A stretch of 64,000 bases of DNA from the IMG/VR virus record IMGVR_UViG_3300020579_000008, positions 1-64,000 of that record; one strand, 5' to 3'. A program made the position numbers and the translations under genes. This DNA comes from a virus. This document shows positions 42,342-51,538 of the stretch, one piece after another. Position 1 is the first letter of the stretch. Every line of letters starts with the position of its first letter. The notes beneath the pieces were generated by a model. It did not search any database. It had not been told where the DNA came from and was given only the letters and a program-made list of their open reading frames with translations.

Positions 42342-42647
42342 ATGCCGATCCAGATACAGGTCAAGAGGGGTTCGCAGGCCAATATGCCTGTATTGGCCTT
42401 AGGAGAAATGTATTTTTGCAGTGATACTAATAAGTTGTTTTTTGGAACGCCGGGCGTAGGAATTGGAAAAATACAAATTGGGGATATTACTAACGTGAAT
42501 GAAACACTTTTACAATTGCTTATGGAAATGCGTAGTATTCGCCTAGCACTCGTTCAGTTAGCCTGTGAGGGTGGCCGAGCGAACCCCAGGGATTTTGATC
42601 CACAAATTTTAGCGGCGGACGCCGAAGTAGCAGTAGACGCTTTATAA
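42342..42647 (+). CDS. short fibre-anchor protein (101 aa)
   Basis: IQVKRGSQANMPVLALGEMYFCSDTNKLFFGTPG is the same anchor motif as in the 40885 protein. After it comes a helical segment (NETLLQLLMEMRSIRLALVQLACE) and no fibre body. It may cap or attach other fibre subunits. It starts directly after the collagen-like gene stop. Confidence 0.6.
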   Translation: MPIQIQVKRGSQANMPVLALGEMYFCSDTNKLFFGTPGVGIGKIQIGDITNVNETLLQLLMEMRSIRLALVQLACEGGRANPRDFDPQILAADAEVAVDAL

Positions 42648-42657
42648 GGAGATATAG

Positions 42658-43293
42658 ATGCTGTTCCAACTTAACCAAGGGCAAACGGGCAAGGCAGTTG
42701 GCCAAAATCTTGTTGCTGGGTGCGGGGAGTTTTCCGAAGTTTTAGTGACGGAGCTTCAGCCCCGATATTACGAGAACACTTATCGCGGACAAAAATTTTC
42801 CGCCCAAGTTGCTAATGCAAATCCGACTGGTGTAAGCACCGGAATATTGGGGGCTGCCGGAACACCGCTTTTACTTGTTTGGAATCCGACAGGGACCGGT
42901 AAAAATTTAGTTGTTGTGCAGACATATATCGCCATAAGGAATAACGGCACTGTTTCTCCCGGCAGCTTTGTCTGGTCGGCAGGACCTACAACCCCCGTTA
43001 CGGCCAATCTTAGTCAGCCTCTTAATATGCTTACATATCAGGCTTCCGGTTCTGTGGCTAAGTTTGTAGCTAATGCCGCTGCTACTGGATTATCTGCGCT
43101 TCTTTACGTCCGACCTATTATGGGCGTTGGCGCGGCCACCACGGCGACCACTACCGGGTTTCCGCAAGGGTATGAAGAAACGGCGGGCGGACTTATCGTT
43201 CCTCCGGGATGCGCAGCCGCCATTATTTCCACTGTAACCGGAACAGCCGCAGCCGTGGACGCAGGTATTGTGTGGGACGAAGTGGCGGTGTAA
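42658..43293 (+). CDS. virion beta protein (211 aa)
   Basis: ATG 42658 behind AAGGAGATATAG. The body is Gly/Ala/Val/Thr-rich with many beta strands (PLLLVWNPTGTGKNLVVVQTYIAI, ALLYVRPIMGVG, GLIVPPGCAAAIISTVTGTAAAVDAGIVWDE). The end pattern (IxPGxAAxxxxxxAAA..xAxxxWxE) is typical of phage fibre tip or minor tail proteins. No enzymatic motif. Confidence 0.6.
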   Translation: MLFQLNQGQTGKAVGQNLVAGCGEFSEVLVTELQPRYYENTYRGQKFSAQVANANPTGVSTGILGAAGTPLLLVWNPTGTGKNLVVVQTYIAIRNNGTVSPGSFVWSAGPTTPVTANLSQPLNMLTYQASGSVAKFVANAAATGLSALLYVRPIMGVGAATTATTTGFPQGYEETAGGLIVPPGCAAAIISTVTGTAAAVDAGIVWDEVAV

Positions 43294-43295
43294 GC

Positions 43296-43721
43296 ATGAA
43301 TGACTCAGGGGCAGCGATTAGGGATTATAAGCCAAGCGATTTTTCAGCGATTGCCACGATTCACGAAGAGTCAGGGATTGATTATAAATTGCCCGACTTG
43401 GAATCCCCGCTATTTCTCATAAAACAGGTGGCAGAATACGAAGGAAAAGTTGTGGCGGCGCTCGGAGCCTTGCTCCAAACAGAATTTTATCTTTGGCTTA
43501 GTAAAGAAGAATGGGGAACTCCAGAGCAAAAGTTTTCTGTGCTAAAAGAATTAGATGAAAGTGTGATATCTGAAGTTTGGCTAAAAGGCGTAGATTCCGC
43601 CGTACTCTATTTACCTCCAAATATGGAACGTTTTAGTAGGAGATTAACAGAAGATTTTGGCTGGTCTACTCCGAGGCCGGGGTGGAAAGCTTTTTCAAAG
43701 ACAACTGGAAGGAAGCAATGA
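43296..43721 (+). CDS. GNAT-like acetyltransferase-type protein
   Basis: 141 residues. IRDYKPSDFSAIATIHEESGIDYKLPD is a GNAT-type opening, followed by VAEYEGKVVAALGALLQTEFYLWL (strands 2-4) and an RRLTEDFGWSTPRPGWKAF end. The acetyl-CoA pyrophosphate loop (Q/RxxGxG/A) is not clearly present, so it may be inactive or a structural use of the fold. The stop overlaps the HNH start by ATGA. Confidence 0.5.
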   Translation: MNDSGAAIRDYKPSDFSAIATIHEESGIDYKLPDLESPLFLIKQVAEYEGKVVAALGALLQTEFYLWLSKEEWGTPEQKFSVLKELDESVISEVWLKGVDSAVLYLPPNMERFSRRLTEDFGWSTPRPGWKAFSKTTGRKQ

Positions 43722-44131
43722 AAAGAGAAAAGATGTCCCCCGAGGAATATAAAATAGCCAGGGATAAGGCCAAGAAAAAGTGGAGAGAAAATAATAACGA
43801 AGAGGCGCGTGCCACCGCTACTAGGGCTAGAAGGAAAATGAGGGCGTTAGCCTATGCAAAGCTTGGGGGAAGATGCAATAGTCCAGAATGTAAATGGGTA
43901 AATTCTGATGGTACTTTTGGTTGCACGGATGTGCGATGCCTACATATAGACCATGTAAATGGAGATGGGTACTTAGAGATACATGAAAGTGGCTATCAGT
44001 TATGTAAAAGAGCTTTAAATGACACAGAGGGTAGGTACCAACTTCTATGCTCAAATTGTAATTGGATAAAAAGAGTGATTAATGGAGAATTGTGTTTGAG
44101 GCATAGAGTTAAAAAAGTGGAGACAAAGTAA
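43718..44131 (+). CDS. HNH endonuclease
   Basis: 137 residues from ATG 43718. A Lys/Arg-rich helix is followed by CNSPECKWVNSDGTFGCTDVRCLHIDHVNGDG and YQLLCSNCNWIKR, the HNH core (IDHxxGDG ... LCxNCNxxK). It is coupled to both neighbours by one- to four-base overlaps and has no separate leader. Probably a homing-type gene inserted between the acetyltransferase-like and internal-virion genes. Confidence 0.82.
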   Translation: MKREKMSPEEYKIARDKAKKKWRENNNEEARATATRARRKMRALAYAKLGGRCNSPECKWVNSDGTFGCTDVRCLHIDHVNGDGYLEIHESGYQLCKRALNDTEGRYQLLCSNCNWIKRVINGELCLRHRVKKVETK

Positions 44132-44793
44132 TGAAGGTATATATTGAACTTAAATACCAAATGTTGCCAGACGGCGGCTTGGAGCTTATCTCCGAAAAAT
44201 CTTATGATTATACTGGCCCTATAGCACTTTGCGATAGATGGGGACAGGGCGCGGCTAAGGACGCAGCAAACACTGCCAAGACTACTGCCGTTGGTTACGG
44301 ACAAGAAGCGGGCGCAGAAGGTGCAGCACTCAATCCATTTTTTAGACAAGAAATGACGGCTGAGCACGGCTTCGATCCAACGCAGACTAATGAATTGCTA
44401 ACGGCAGCAGGCGCTGGCACAGGCGGCGCAACTAGCGCCCTTACCGGCCAAGCGGAACTCGAAGCTGCTCGAACGCGCAATCCTTCAGGATTTACTAAAA
44501 GTCTCGACGAAGTTGCCCGTGACAAACAGAAAGCCTTAGCAGGTTCCTCCGAAGCAATCGCAGTGCAAGACGTATTAGGGGCTAAGCAACTGAACCAAGA
44601 AGGTGCTAGGGGTATGGAAGGGCTGTACGGAACAAATGTAAAGGGACAACTTGATGCGATGGGACAGCAGGCTCAAGATATTAACTCCGAAGTTAATGCT
44701 GGAAAATCAGGATGGTACCAAAATCTTCTGGCTGGTGTAGACGCAGGAGCTAATGTATTTAAGGCGTTATACCCCAAAGGTCTTCAGGGTTAA
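44131..44793 (+). CDS. minor virion protein, internal-core candidate (220 aa)
   Basis: Starts in the stop of the HNH gene (TAATG). The first 35 residues (MKVYIELKYQMLPDGGLELI..) are beta-like; the rest is Ala/Gly/Gln-rich and helical with many small residues. This composition and the following two large genes resemble the internal-core or ejection proteins of podoviruses. Inference from context. Confidence 0.5.
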   Translation: MKVYIELKYQMLPDGGLELISEKSYDYTGPIALCDRWGQGAAKDAANTAKTTAVGYGQEAGAEGAALNPFFRQEMTAEHGFDPTQTNELLTAAGAGTGGATSALTGQAELEAARTRNPSGFTKSLDEVARDKQKALAGSSEAIAVQDVLGAKQLNQEGARGMEGLYGTNVKGQLDAMGQQAQDINSEVNAGKSGWYQNLLAGVDAGANVFKALYPKGLQG

Positions 44794-44802
44794 GGAGAAA
44801 AC

Positions 44803-47133
44803 ATGGCAACAAGTTTAATGAGAAATCTCGGAGACGACGCCACGGACGCTGCTCCTCAGGACGAGTTCGCAGAAAATCAGCGCCACATAGACGAGTATAA
44901 TCGGGCGCAACTTAAGGAACAAGGTTATCCTAGTGAACAATCCGATCCTAATTTTCCTGTAAACCCTAAGTATGCCCCAGAAGTTCCTAGGATGAACAAC
45001 GCAAAGATGGGTGTAGAAAACGCACCCGCTCAGCAATTTCCTGTATCTTCCACTGAGCAGTCCGCAGGGCATCCGCTTGGCACATCCTCAGTTCCTCGCA
45101 TGTCTCCTCCCCAATCTTCGGCAATGAAGCCGCTGGGCGGAGAAGACTTACCGCCAGGACAATCGGAGCAATTATCTCCAGAGGAACTTAAGAAACAAGG
45201 GTATCCAGACGCGCAATCCGATCCAAATTTTGCAGTAAATCCTAAGTACGCCCCAGAAGTTCCTAAAAAAGAAATTCATCCAGATACCAAGGCTATTATA
45301 GGGGCGCAGCGCACGATGTTGGCTAAGGAGGCCACCGATAAGGCCGCTAAGGGCGATCTATTGGGTGCGGGGAACGCCAAGATCGCTATGAATCAGTTAA
45401 TGGAACACGTCGATACCGATCCATTTAAAGAAAAAGAGGCCGATCCTTATGTACAGGGCGGTGGACCTATGCGGCCAGAACCAAACGTGGCTGCTCCAGA
45501 AGCTAATGCCGCTTCTGCTCCGAATCCGGCGGATGTTACCCCGGCTTCCACAGCAATGGTACCGTTAGGCCAAGAAAAACCTCCGATGCCCGCATACACA
45601 GGTACGCAGCGCATAGGTAAGGGTACGCCGGGCGAAGCCGAGTTACACAATGATTTAGAGACTCAGCGTGGACATCTTAGAAATATCATTGCTACCGGGA
45701 ATGAAACCCAAGCAGCCGAAGCTAGGTTACAACTTGCTCGATTGAACGAGATGAATCCTTATGGGTCTCCCGCAAACCACCCCGGAGCTTTGGGCCGCAT
45801 TGGCCATATTGCTGCGAAAGTTGGTAATGTGGCGGGAAACGTATTAGCCCCAGAAGTCATGGCTAATATCCCCGGTACCGATCTTAATAAACAAATACAG
45901 GTAGGACAAGCAGAGCGGGAGCTTAAGGATGCGGCTGGGCACGACCTAACGGTTGCCGAAACCGCTAAGAACCGGGCGGAAGCAAATAAACCGCCTTCGG
46001 CAGAACAACAGTTAATTAATGCTCAGGCCGAATTGCGTGCCGCTACAACCCCAGAGGCCAAGGCCGCAGCGCAGGCTAAAGTTAACGATTTGACTGCCGC
46101 TATGGGGGCAGGCAAGGCGGCACCCAAGGATTCTTCCCCGGCGCAGCAAGCTATTGATGCCGAGGCAGCCTTAGTCGCCGCAAAGGCCACGGGTGATCCT
46201 GCAAAGATTACTGCCGCGCAGTCTGCATTGGATAGCATAGTTAAGGGCGCACACGATGTAACGGCGGTTAAGCCGGAGACGCAGGAACAAAACAAACTTG
46301 CGTTTCAGAACGCTATAGCCAAGGTGGCAGCAGAGGGACTCCCTACTGGTCCTAATCAACTTACTAAATCCATAAACAGTTCTAAAACACTCAAACCAGA
46401 AGAAAAGGCAGCGGCGGAAGCGTATATGGCCGCCAATCCGACACCGGCTACTAATTTAGAAGTAAAAGTAGACGCCGGAGATGAAGCCAATAAGCACGCC
46501 CTTGATAAGCACTTCCAAGGCAGCGAAGTGGTAGCAACAATGCCGGATGGTAAGCGCGTACAGATGTCTTATGGGCAGGCTAAAGAGTTAGGCCTTGATC
46601 CCAATAATTTGGAAAAGCTGAATTCTAAGCAGGCTCAAGATAACCGTGATAAACACGCTTCCATGGACAGTACTTTTAAAACCTTGGATACGTATCGAAC
46701 AGATATGAAGAACGCTAAACTTAGTTCTAAAGATAGGGATGCCCTAAGGGTATTAACCGATCACGCCCCGGAGGCAACCTCTGGATTATTGGCGGGAATG
46801 TTTGATGAGATTCCTCTTGCTGGTCCTCTGGGTAAATATGGAAATAAGTTGATGAACGGAACAATAACAAGCGATCAGTATAATGCCCTTTCATCGGCGG
46901 CACAAAAACTTTTAGCTGACTATTACACGGCGGTTGTCGATAATTTTGCTGCTATGAAGGCACGTTTAGGTTCTGTTGGCAGAAACCCAGCTTTGATCCA
47001 GGCCGAGAATATTACCATTCCTTTACCGTACATAGAGTGGAATGCGGTTGCTCCGGCTTTTGAAGCAAAAAGACAAACTATGTCTGGTTATACATCAGAA
47101 TGGCCGGACCTTTACAAACCTTCGAGTAAATAG
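44803..47133 (+). CDS. large internal-virion-like protein (776 aa)
   Basis: RBS is TAAGGAG. Residues 1-150 hold two copies of LK(E/K)QGYP(S/D)..SDPNF.VNPKYAPEVP. The motif (A)M(K/V)PLG occurs twice (SSAMKPLGG and STAMVPLGQ). The remaining 550 residues are Ala/Lys/Glu-rich helices with coiled-coil character. Size, composition and position fit a DNA-ejection or internal-core protein. No lytic or protease motif is evident. Confidence 0.55.
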   Translation: MATSLMRNLGDDATDAAPQDEFAENQRHIDEYNRAQLKEQGYPSEQSDPNFPVNPKYAPEVPRMNNAKMGVENAPAQQFPVSSTEQSAGHPLGTSSVPRMSPPQSSAMKPLGGEDLPPGQSEQLSPEELKKQGYPDAQSDPNFAVNPKYAPEVPKKEIHPDTKAIIGAQRTMLAKEATDKAAKGDLLGAGNAKIAMNQLMEHVDTDPFKEKEADPYVQGGGPMRPEPNVAAPEANAASAPNPADVTPASTAMVPLGQEKPPMPAYTGTQRIGKGTPGEAELHNDLETQRGHLRNIIATGNETQAAEARLQLARLNEMNPYGSPANHPGALGRIGHIAAKVGNVAGNVLAPEVMANIPGTDLNKQIQVGQAERELKDAAGHDLTVAETAKNRAEANKPPSAEQQLINAQAELRAATTPEAKAAAQAKVNDLTAAMGAGKAAPKDSSPAQQAIDAEAALVAAKATGDPAKITAAQSALDSIVKGAHDVTAVKPETQEQNKLAFQNAIAKVAAEGLPTGPNQLTKSINSSKTLKPEEKAAAEAYMAANPTPATNLEVKVDAGDEANKHALDKHFQGSEVVATMPDGKRVQMSYGQAKELGLDPNNLEKLNSKQAQDNRDKHASMDSTFKTLDTYRTDMKNAKLSSKDRDALRVLTDHAPEATSGLLAGMFDEIPLAGPLGKYGNKLMNGTITSDQYNALSSAAQKLLADYYTAVVDNFAAMKARLGSVGRNPALIQAENITIPLPYIEWNAVAPAFEAKRQTMSGYTSEWPDLYKPSSK

Positions 47134-47145
47134 AAAGGACCACCA

Positions 47146-49071
47146 ATGTCTAATGACCGTTTTGCGTGGTCAGATGAGGGGGCGAAGCAGGAAGCGCCCC
47201 CGGCTACAAACAATATACCCGACCGTTTTACATGGAGCGATACAAAGGAAGGAACTCCTGCTCAGTCCCAGACGGCTGCTCAAGAAGAGCCTAGTTTTTT
47301 AGATAAGGCCGATGCAAATATTAATAAGGCTTTAGCGCCAAACCCTAAAAACTATAGCAGCCTTATGAGGACCAATGCTATAGAGGTTCCCAAAACTTTA
47401 GGCAGAGAAGTGTATTCTACTGCTAAGTCTGCTTTGGGGGTAATCCCCGGCATCTACCACGCATTCGCAGATGAGGCTACGCCCGAAGAAAAAGCTCAGA
47501 ACGCCTCATTTGAACAGGCGCACGGAGAAGAACCCGGAGCGGAAACCTCTGGATTTAAGCGCATCGGCTTGGGAGTCCAGCGTATGTCTGGAATACCCGC
47601 CGCTATAGACGCGTACAAAACATACGCCAATCCTGCTACCCGCCCCACTTTAGATCAAGCTTTAAGCGTTGCTCCAGAAGCTATAGGACAGGGAGCGGGA
47701 ACCGTTCTTGGAGCAGAAGCCGCAGGCAAGGCCGGAATGAAAGTGGCAGAAAAAGCTCCGGCAATATACGACAAGTACCAATTGTATAAGTTTCATGCCG
47801 ATAAAGTAGGAGAAGCGAAGAAGGTCTACGATGCGGCTCAAAAAGAGGCCGACTTTTATAAGAATTCCCCAGAAGGTCCTCCAGAGGCGGTAACGAATAA
47901 GCTTGCTAAGGCCCATGCGGATTACGCGGAGGCCGCTAAGCACGCTAATAACGCCCGTAATGGTAGACCCGCACCAGCGCAAGCAAATATTACTGTGCAA
48001 CCACAAGTAGATAATGCTGTGCCAACGCAAGTAGAACCTGCCGTACAAGATACGCAAATGCGGCCAGCCGCCCCTGAAACGCCCGGTAGCTTGGGTTCTC
48101 TAAAGGCACGCGGTGGTAAAGTTGTGGATACCGATCCTCAAGGCCTAAACGAAGCCTTGAAAATGTCATTAGCTCCAGATAAGACCGCTAAGCCATTCGC
48201 CATGAAACCCCTTGGCACACCCCCGGCGGAACCCCAGGCAGTCCCGCCCATAGAAAGCCGGGCAGCGCCCCGTACCGGTGGGTTTATAGATAAGGCAGAT
48301 GATGCCGTAGGCAAGGAGTTCAGGAAGAACGGGGTTGCTATGCGTCCACTTGGTTCTGCCGTTCCCGGAGACGTAAAGGAGTTCGGATTCGACTTTAGGC
48401 CCGCCGAGGACATTGGAAATAAGATAAGGGGTGAGCAGCCGGTTAAACCTAAAGCTGAACCTAAGTCCGAACCTAAGGCGGAAGAAACTAAGCCCGCTAC
48501 AGTAGAACAAACTAAAGAAGAACCGAAGAAAGAAGAACCTAGCGAAGGCCAAGAGAGTGCCGAGCAACCAGCACCAAAGGAAAAAGAAGTGGCAGTTAAC
48601 CCCGAGAACAGAACTAGGACTGAAGAAGTGGTTTCTCAACATACCGATCAAGACCTGATTAAGCTAGGAGATAAACTAGGGCTTAAGCACGATCAGTACG
48701 ATTTCTCTAGACGAGATTCCCACCGCCATCGGGTTGATCGGGATCAGTATGTAAAAGATGTAATTGCTAAGATGCCGCAGAGCAAGATTGACGATATTGC
48801 CGCCAAGGCCGCCAAATACGACAAGAGCGAGCAAGAAAACAACGAATTTCCCTTCGAAGAGGCATCGAGAAGCAGTTTATCTAAGGCAGAACGAGCCCGA
48901 GCTATTATGAAGGCGCACGAAGCCGGGGAAACCGTGGGCACTAAAGAAGGTGCAACCGCCGATACCAATCACTATGAGAATGCCAAGAAGGAGCTAGGCG
49001 AAGGCGCTAGTACTTCGGACATTCTTAAAAGAGCGCAAGAGATGAAGGACCAAGCAAATAAGAAAGAGTAG
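47146..49071 (+). CDS. large internal-virion-like protein (641 aa)
   Basis: RBS is AAAGGACC. Starts with two DRF(A/T)WSD motifs, followed by an amphipathic region with a Gly/Ala helix (AIGQGAGTVLGAEAAGKAGMK) that could insert in membranes. AMKPLG and AMRPLG repeat the short motif seen in the preceding protein. The C-terminal 250 residues are Lys/Glu/Pro-rich and coiled. Together with the previous gene it is likely an ejection-protein pair, by inference. Confidence 0.55.
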   Translation: MSNDRFAWSDEGAKQEAPPATNNIPDRFTWSDTKEGTPAQSQTAAQEEPSFLDKADANINKALAPNPKNYSSLMRTNAIEVPKTLGREVYSTAKSALGVIPGIYHAFADEATPEEKAQNASFEQAHGEEPGAETSGFKRIGLGVQRMSGIPAAIDAYKTYANPATRPTLDQALSVAPEAIGQGAGTVLGAEAAGKAGMKVAEKAPAIYDKYQLYKFHADKVGEAKKVYDAAQKEADFYKNSPEGPPEAVTNKLAKAHADYAEAAKHANNARNGRPAPAQANITVQPQVDNAVPTQVEPAVQDTQMRPAAPETPGSLGSLKARGGKVVDTDPQGLNEALKMSLAPDKTAKPFAMKPLGTPPAEPQAVPPIESRAAPRTGGFIDKADDAVGKEFRKNGVAMRPLGSAVPGDVKEFGFDFRPAEDIGNKIRGEQPVKPKAEPKSEPKAEETKPATVEQTKEEPKKEEPSEGQESAEQPAPKEKEVAVNPENRTRTEEVVSQHTDQDLIKLGDKLGLKHDQYDFSRRDSHRHRVDRDQYVKDVIAKMPQSKIDDIAAKAAKYDKSEQENNEFPFEEASRSSLSKAERARAIMKAHEAGETVGTKEGATADTNHYENAKKELGEGASTSDILKRAQEMKDQANKKE

Positions 49072-49108
49072 AAACGCAAACCTGAAAGTCCCGCTTTGAT
49101 GCGGGGGA

Positions 49109-49900
49109 ATGAGAATAACCAAAATGAGTCTATATGTAAAGTCTCCGTTTAAGAATAGCCCGGCCCTGATGGTCCAAGGTTCCATGTCTTATCTATTTGG
49201 CACATGGAGCGATAAAGTTGGTCCAACCCTAGGAACGGTTTTATCGGACAGCGGCAACGGTGCAACATCCACTGTTAAATTTCTAATTACGTCTGGGAAC
49301 GTCCCGGTTGTAGATTCTTTGGTTACAATCGTTGGCACGGCAAATGCTGCCGGAGCCTATAACGTAACCAACGCTAGTATTTTGTCGGTGACAGCCCTAA
49401 CAAATCCAGACGCTGGTGTATACTCTATTACTTTTTCTGGAACCGGAAATAGCGCCTCGGCCACTGATTCTGGTCAGCTAATTATTCCACAACCGGAGAT
49501 CGGAGACGTGCTAACTGTTGGCATTGTTGCAGCTCTACCTGCTTCATCTGCCCCCGTAGTCTCTCCCGTTGCTGGGCCTAATTCGGTTGGTAAATCGCTT
49601 AGCGCCACTGTGAAGTTTCCCGCTAACACCGTTGCTAATCCTAGCACCCTTTCTGGGGTAACTGTTGTTATCCAAGGTAGCAACACTGATTTTGACACAG
49701 ATTACAACACGATTGGCACGGTTACTACTACGGGTGCTGCCGGGCAAACGCTTAGTTGGCAAAGTGGACAAAGCGTCGGAACCGTATCTCCGGGTACCCT
49801 TGCCGCAGGTAGTGTGGACTTAATTAATTTTCGCTTTTATCGCTTTCAGGTTACCGCAGCCACGGGTGCCGGGCCAATAATTGCTAAGCTGATGCAATAA
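49109..49900 (+). CDS. virion beta protein (263 aa)
   Basis: ATG 49109 follows a small hairpin (CCCGC/GCGGG, 49089-49104); ATG 49124 is an alternative start. The protein is rich in Ser/Thr/Gly strands (SATVKFPANTVANPSTLSGVTVVIQGSNTDF, FYRFQVTAATGAG). This looks like a minor tail or fibre-base domain. No enzymatic motif. Confidence 0.55.
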   Translation: MRITKMSLYVKSPFKNSPALMVQGSMSYLFGTWSDKVGPTLGTVLSDSGNGATSTVKFLITSGNVPVVDSLVTIVGTANAAGAYNVTNASILSVTALTNPDAGVYSITFSGTGNSASATDSGQLIIPQPEIGDVLTVGIVAALPASSAPVVSPVAGPNSVGKSLSATVKFPANTVANPSTLSGVTVVIQGSNTDFDTDYNTIGTVTTTGAAGQTLSWQSGQSVGTVSPGTLAAGSVDLINFRFYRFQVTAATGAGPIIAKLMQ

Positions 49901-49913
49901 GGAAGGAATTACT

Positions 49914-50552
49914 ATGGCAGATACGTACCCAGAAATAGCAATAACCCCCAACCTACAGATGAGCATTACCGGTATGGCGGTAAACATTGCTCAGGATTTC
50001 CTTATCTTAGACTCCCAGTTTGGGTCTGGAGGCGGCCTGGTCACTTCCGTATTTGGTCGTAATGGAGATATCCTAGCCCTTACCGGGGATTATACCGTAG
50101 CTATGATTACCGGCGCGGCCCCAATAGATTCCCCTTTGTTCACGGGAACACCATCTGGCCCTACCGCTCCCTTTGGCACCAACACTACGCAGTTAGCCAC
50201 CACCGCTTATGTGCAGGCCAACAAAGGCGGAGGCGGCGGAGGTAGCACGCCGGAGTCAGTTCAAACTAAATCTGCAAACGCAACTATAGGATTTGCCGGA
50301 GCTATTAATACCTTAGTTGAAGCCACGGCTGGAGTTGGTGGTATTACATTAACGTTGCCCACCGCCGTGGGTGTTGTTGGGCAAACTATAAGAATTATCA
50401 TGGTAGATGCCGGTGCTGGTGGGGTGAATATAGTTACCACATCCAGTCAAACCATAAACGGAGCTACTACTTATAAATTAACAAATCAATGGCAAACTAT
50501 TTCTATGGAGTCAGACAATGCGAACTGGGTTATCGTTTCTTCAAACGGCTAA
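49914..50552 (+). CDS. tail fibre with GGGGGG hinge (212 aa)
   Basis: The N-terminus (ITPNLQMSITGMAVNIAQDFLILD) is a short helical anchor, also seen in modified form at the start of the 56224 protein. VFGRNGDILALTGDYTVAMI and SPLFTGTPSGPTAPFGTN-TTQLATTAYV are classic phage fibre repeats. A Gly hinge precedes a beta tip. The stop lies inside the next gene's signal peptide region. Confidence 0.68.
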   Translation: MADTYPEIAITPNLQMSITGMAVNIAQDFLILDSQFGSGGGLVTSVFGRNGDILALTGDYTVAMITGAAPIDSPLFTGTPSGPTAPFGTNTTQLATTAYVQANKGGGGGGSTPESVQTKSANATIGFAGAINTLVEATAGVGGITLTLPTAVGVVGQTIRIIMVDAGAGGVNIVTTSSQTINGATTYKLTNQWQTISMESDNANWVIVSSNG

Positions 50553-51528
50553 GTTTTTTCTACTAGCCTGTGTACTTTCTATATGTGCGGCGGGGCAAAC
50601 TCCGACGCCGATTCGTGCCGTTACTACATTGCCCGCAACTTGCAAAGGAGGCAGCGCTACGGCTTCGACCGATGTGGTGTTTTTGATAACCGGAACATCG
50701 GGGGAGTTTTACAGGTGCTGGGCTTCCAATACGTGGGTTGTCATGGGTACCATGCCGTCTGACGGTGTACATGCCGGATCGGTACAACTAGGAGGCAATA
50801 CTACACCCCCAGTTTTGAACTCTAATATTTTTGCTTGGATTGGCCCTAATTCCAGTTCTTTTACCTCCTGGGGCATAGAGATGCCAAGTGCTGAGCCCTC
50901 CGGCACGGTTCTTTTGGCTGTAGGCGCGGCGTCTTCTCATGTGTCTCAAGGGTCATTACTTGCGTTGCAGGGCACGGGAGCCAGCGTACAAACCGCCGGA
51001 ACCGTCGCTGCCTCACAGCGTGCCGTTTGCACAGACGGAAACGCAGCGACAACTACATCTTGTCCTAAAAATGTTATGGTTTTATTTGTAACCGCCGATC
51101 AAGTTATAAGTACTACGTCCTTAAATTCAATTCCTGGATTAAGCGCAACTATTACTTCTGCTGTCCCTTCTGTTGTCTCTATGGACTGTGACATTATGTA
51201 CAGCCAGCAAACATCGGCTGTAGCCGATAATTTTGGGATATCCGATACCTCTGCCCCAACTAACATAAATGCGCAAGCATCAGAAGGTACCAACTTAAAC
51301 GGAGGCGGTCGAGTTGAGAGTAACATAATTGGGTTAACAACAACTGTGGCCACCAGCTTTGCTAATTTTACTCCGGCTGCTACTAATGTCGTATACAACA
51401 CTCAAATTCATATTTTGGCTGAACAACCGGCTTCTACGGCGGCCCTTAGTATTCTAGTATCGACCGGGAATGCTTCCGACTCGATTACGATTAAGCGTGG
51501 TAGCAAGTGCGTGGTAAATTTCCAGTAA
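50518..51528 (+). CDS. exported beta protein with signal peptide (336 aa)
   Basis: ATG 50518 overlaps the preceding fibre gene by 35 bases. The start is MRTGLSFLQTAKFFLLACVLSICAAGQ shortened: a basic n-region, a hydrophobic core (FFLLACVLSI) and an Ala-rich cleavage site. The mature part is Thr/Ser/Gly-rich beta sequence similar in style to the fibre tips here. It may be secreted by the infected cell or matured in the periplasm. Confidence 0.6.
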   Translation: MRTGLSFLQTAKFFLLACVLSICAAGQTPTPIRAVTTLPATCKGGSATASTDVVFLITGTSGEFYRCWASNTWVVMGTMPSDGVHAGSVQLGGNTTPPVLNSNIFAWIGPNSSSFTSWGIEMPSAEPSGTVLLAVGAASSHVSQGSLLALQGTGASVQTAGTVAASQRAVCTDGNAATTTSCPKNVMVLFVTADQVISTTSLNSIPGLSATITSAVPSVVSMDCDIMYSQQTSAVADNFGISDTSAPTNINAQASEGTNLNGGGRVESNIIGLTTTVATSFANFTPAATNVVYNTQIHILAEQPASTAALSILVSTGNASDSITIKRGSKCVVNFQ

Positions 51529-51538
51529 GAGACTATCT

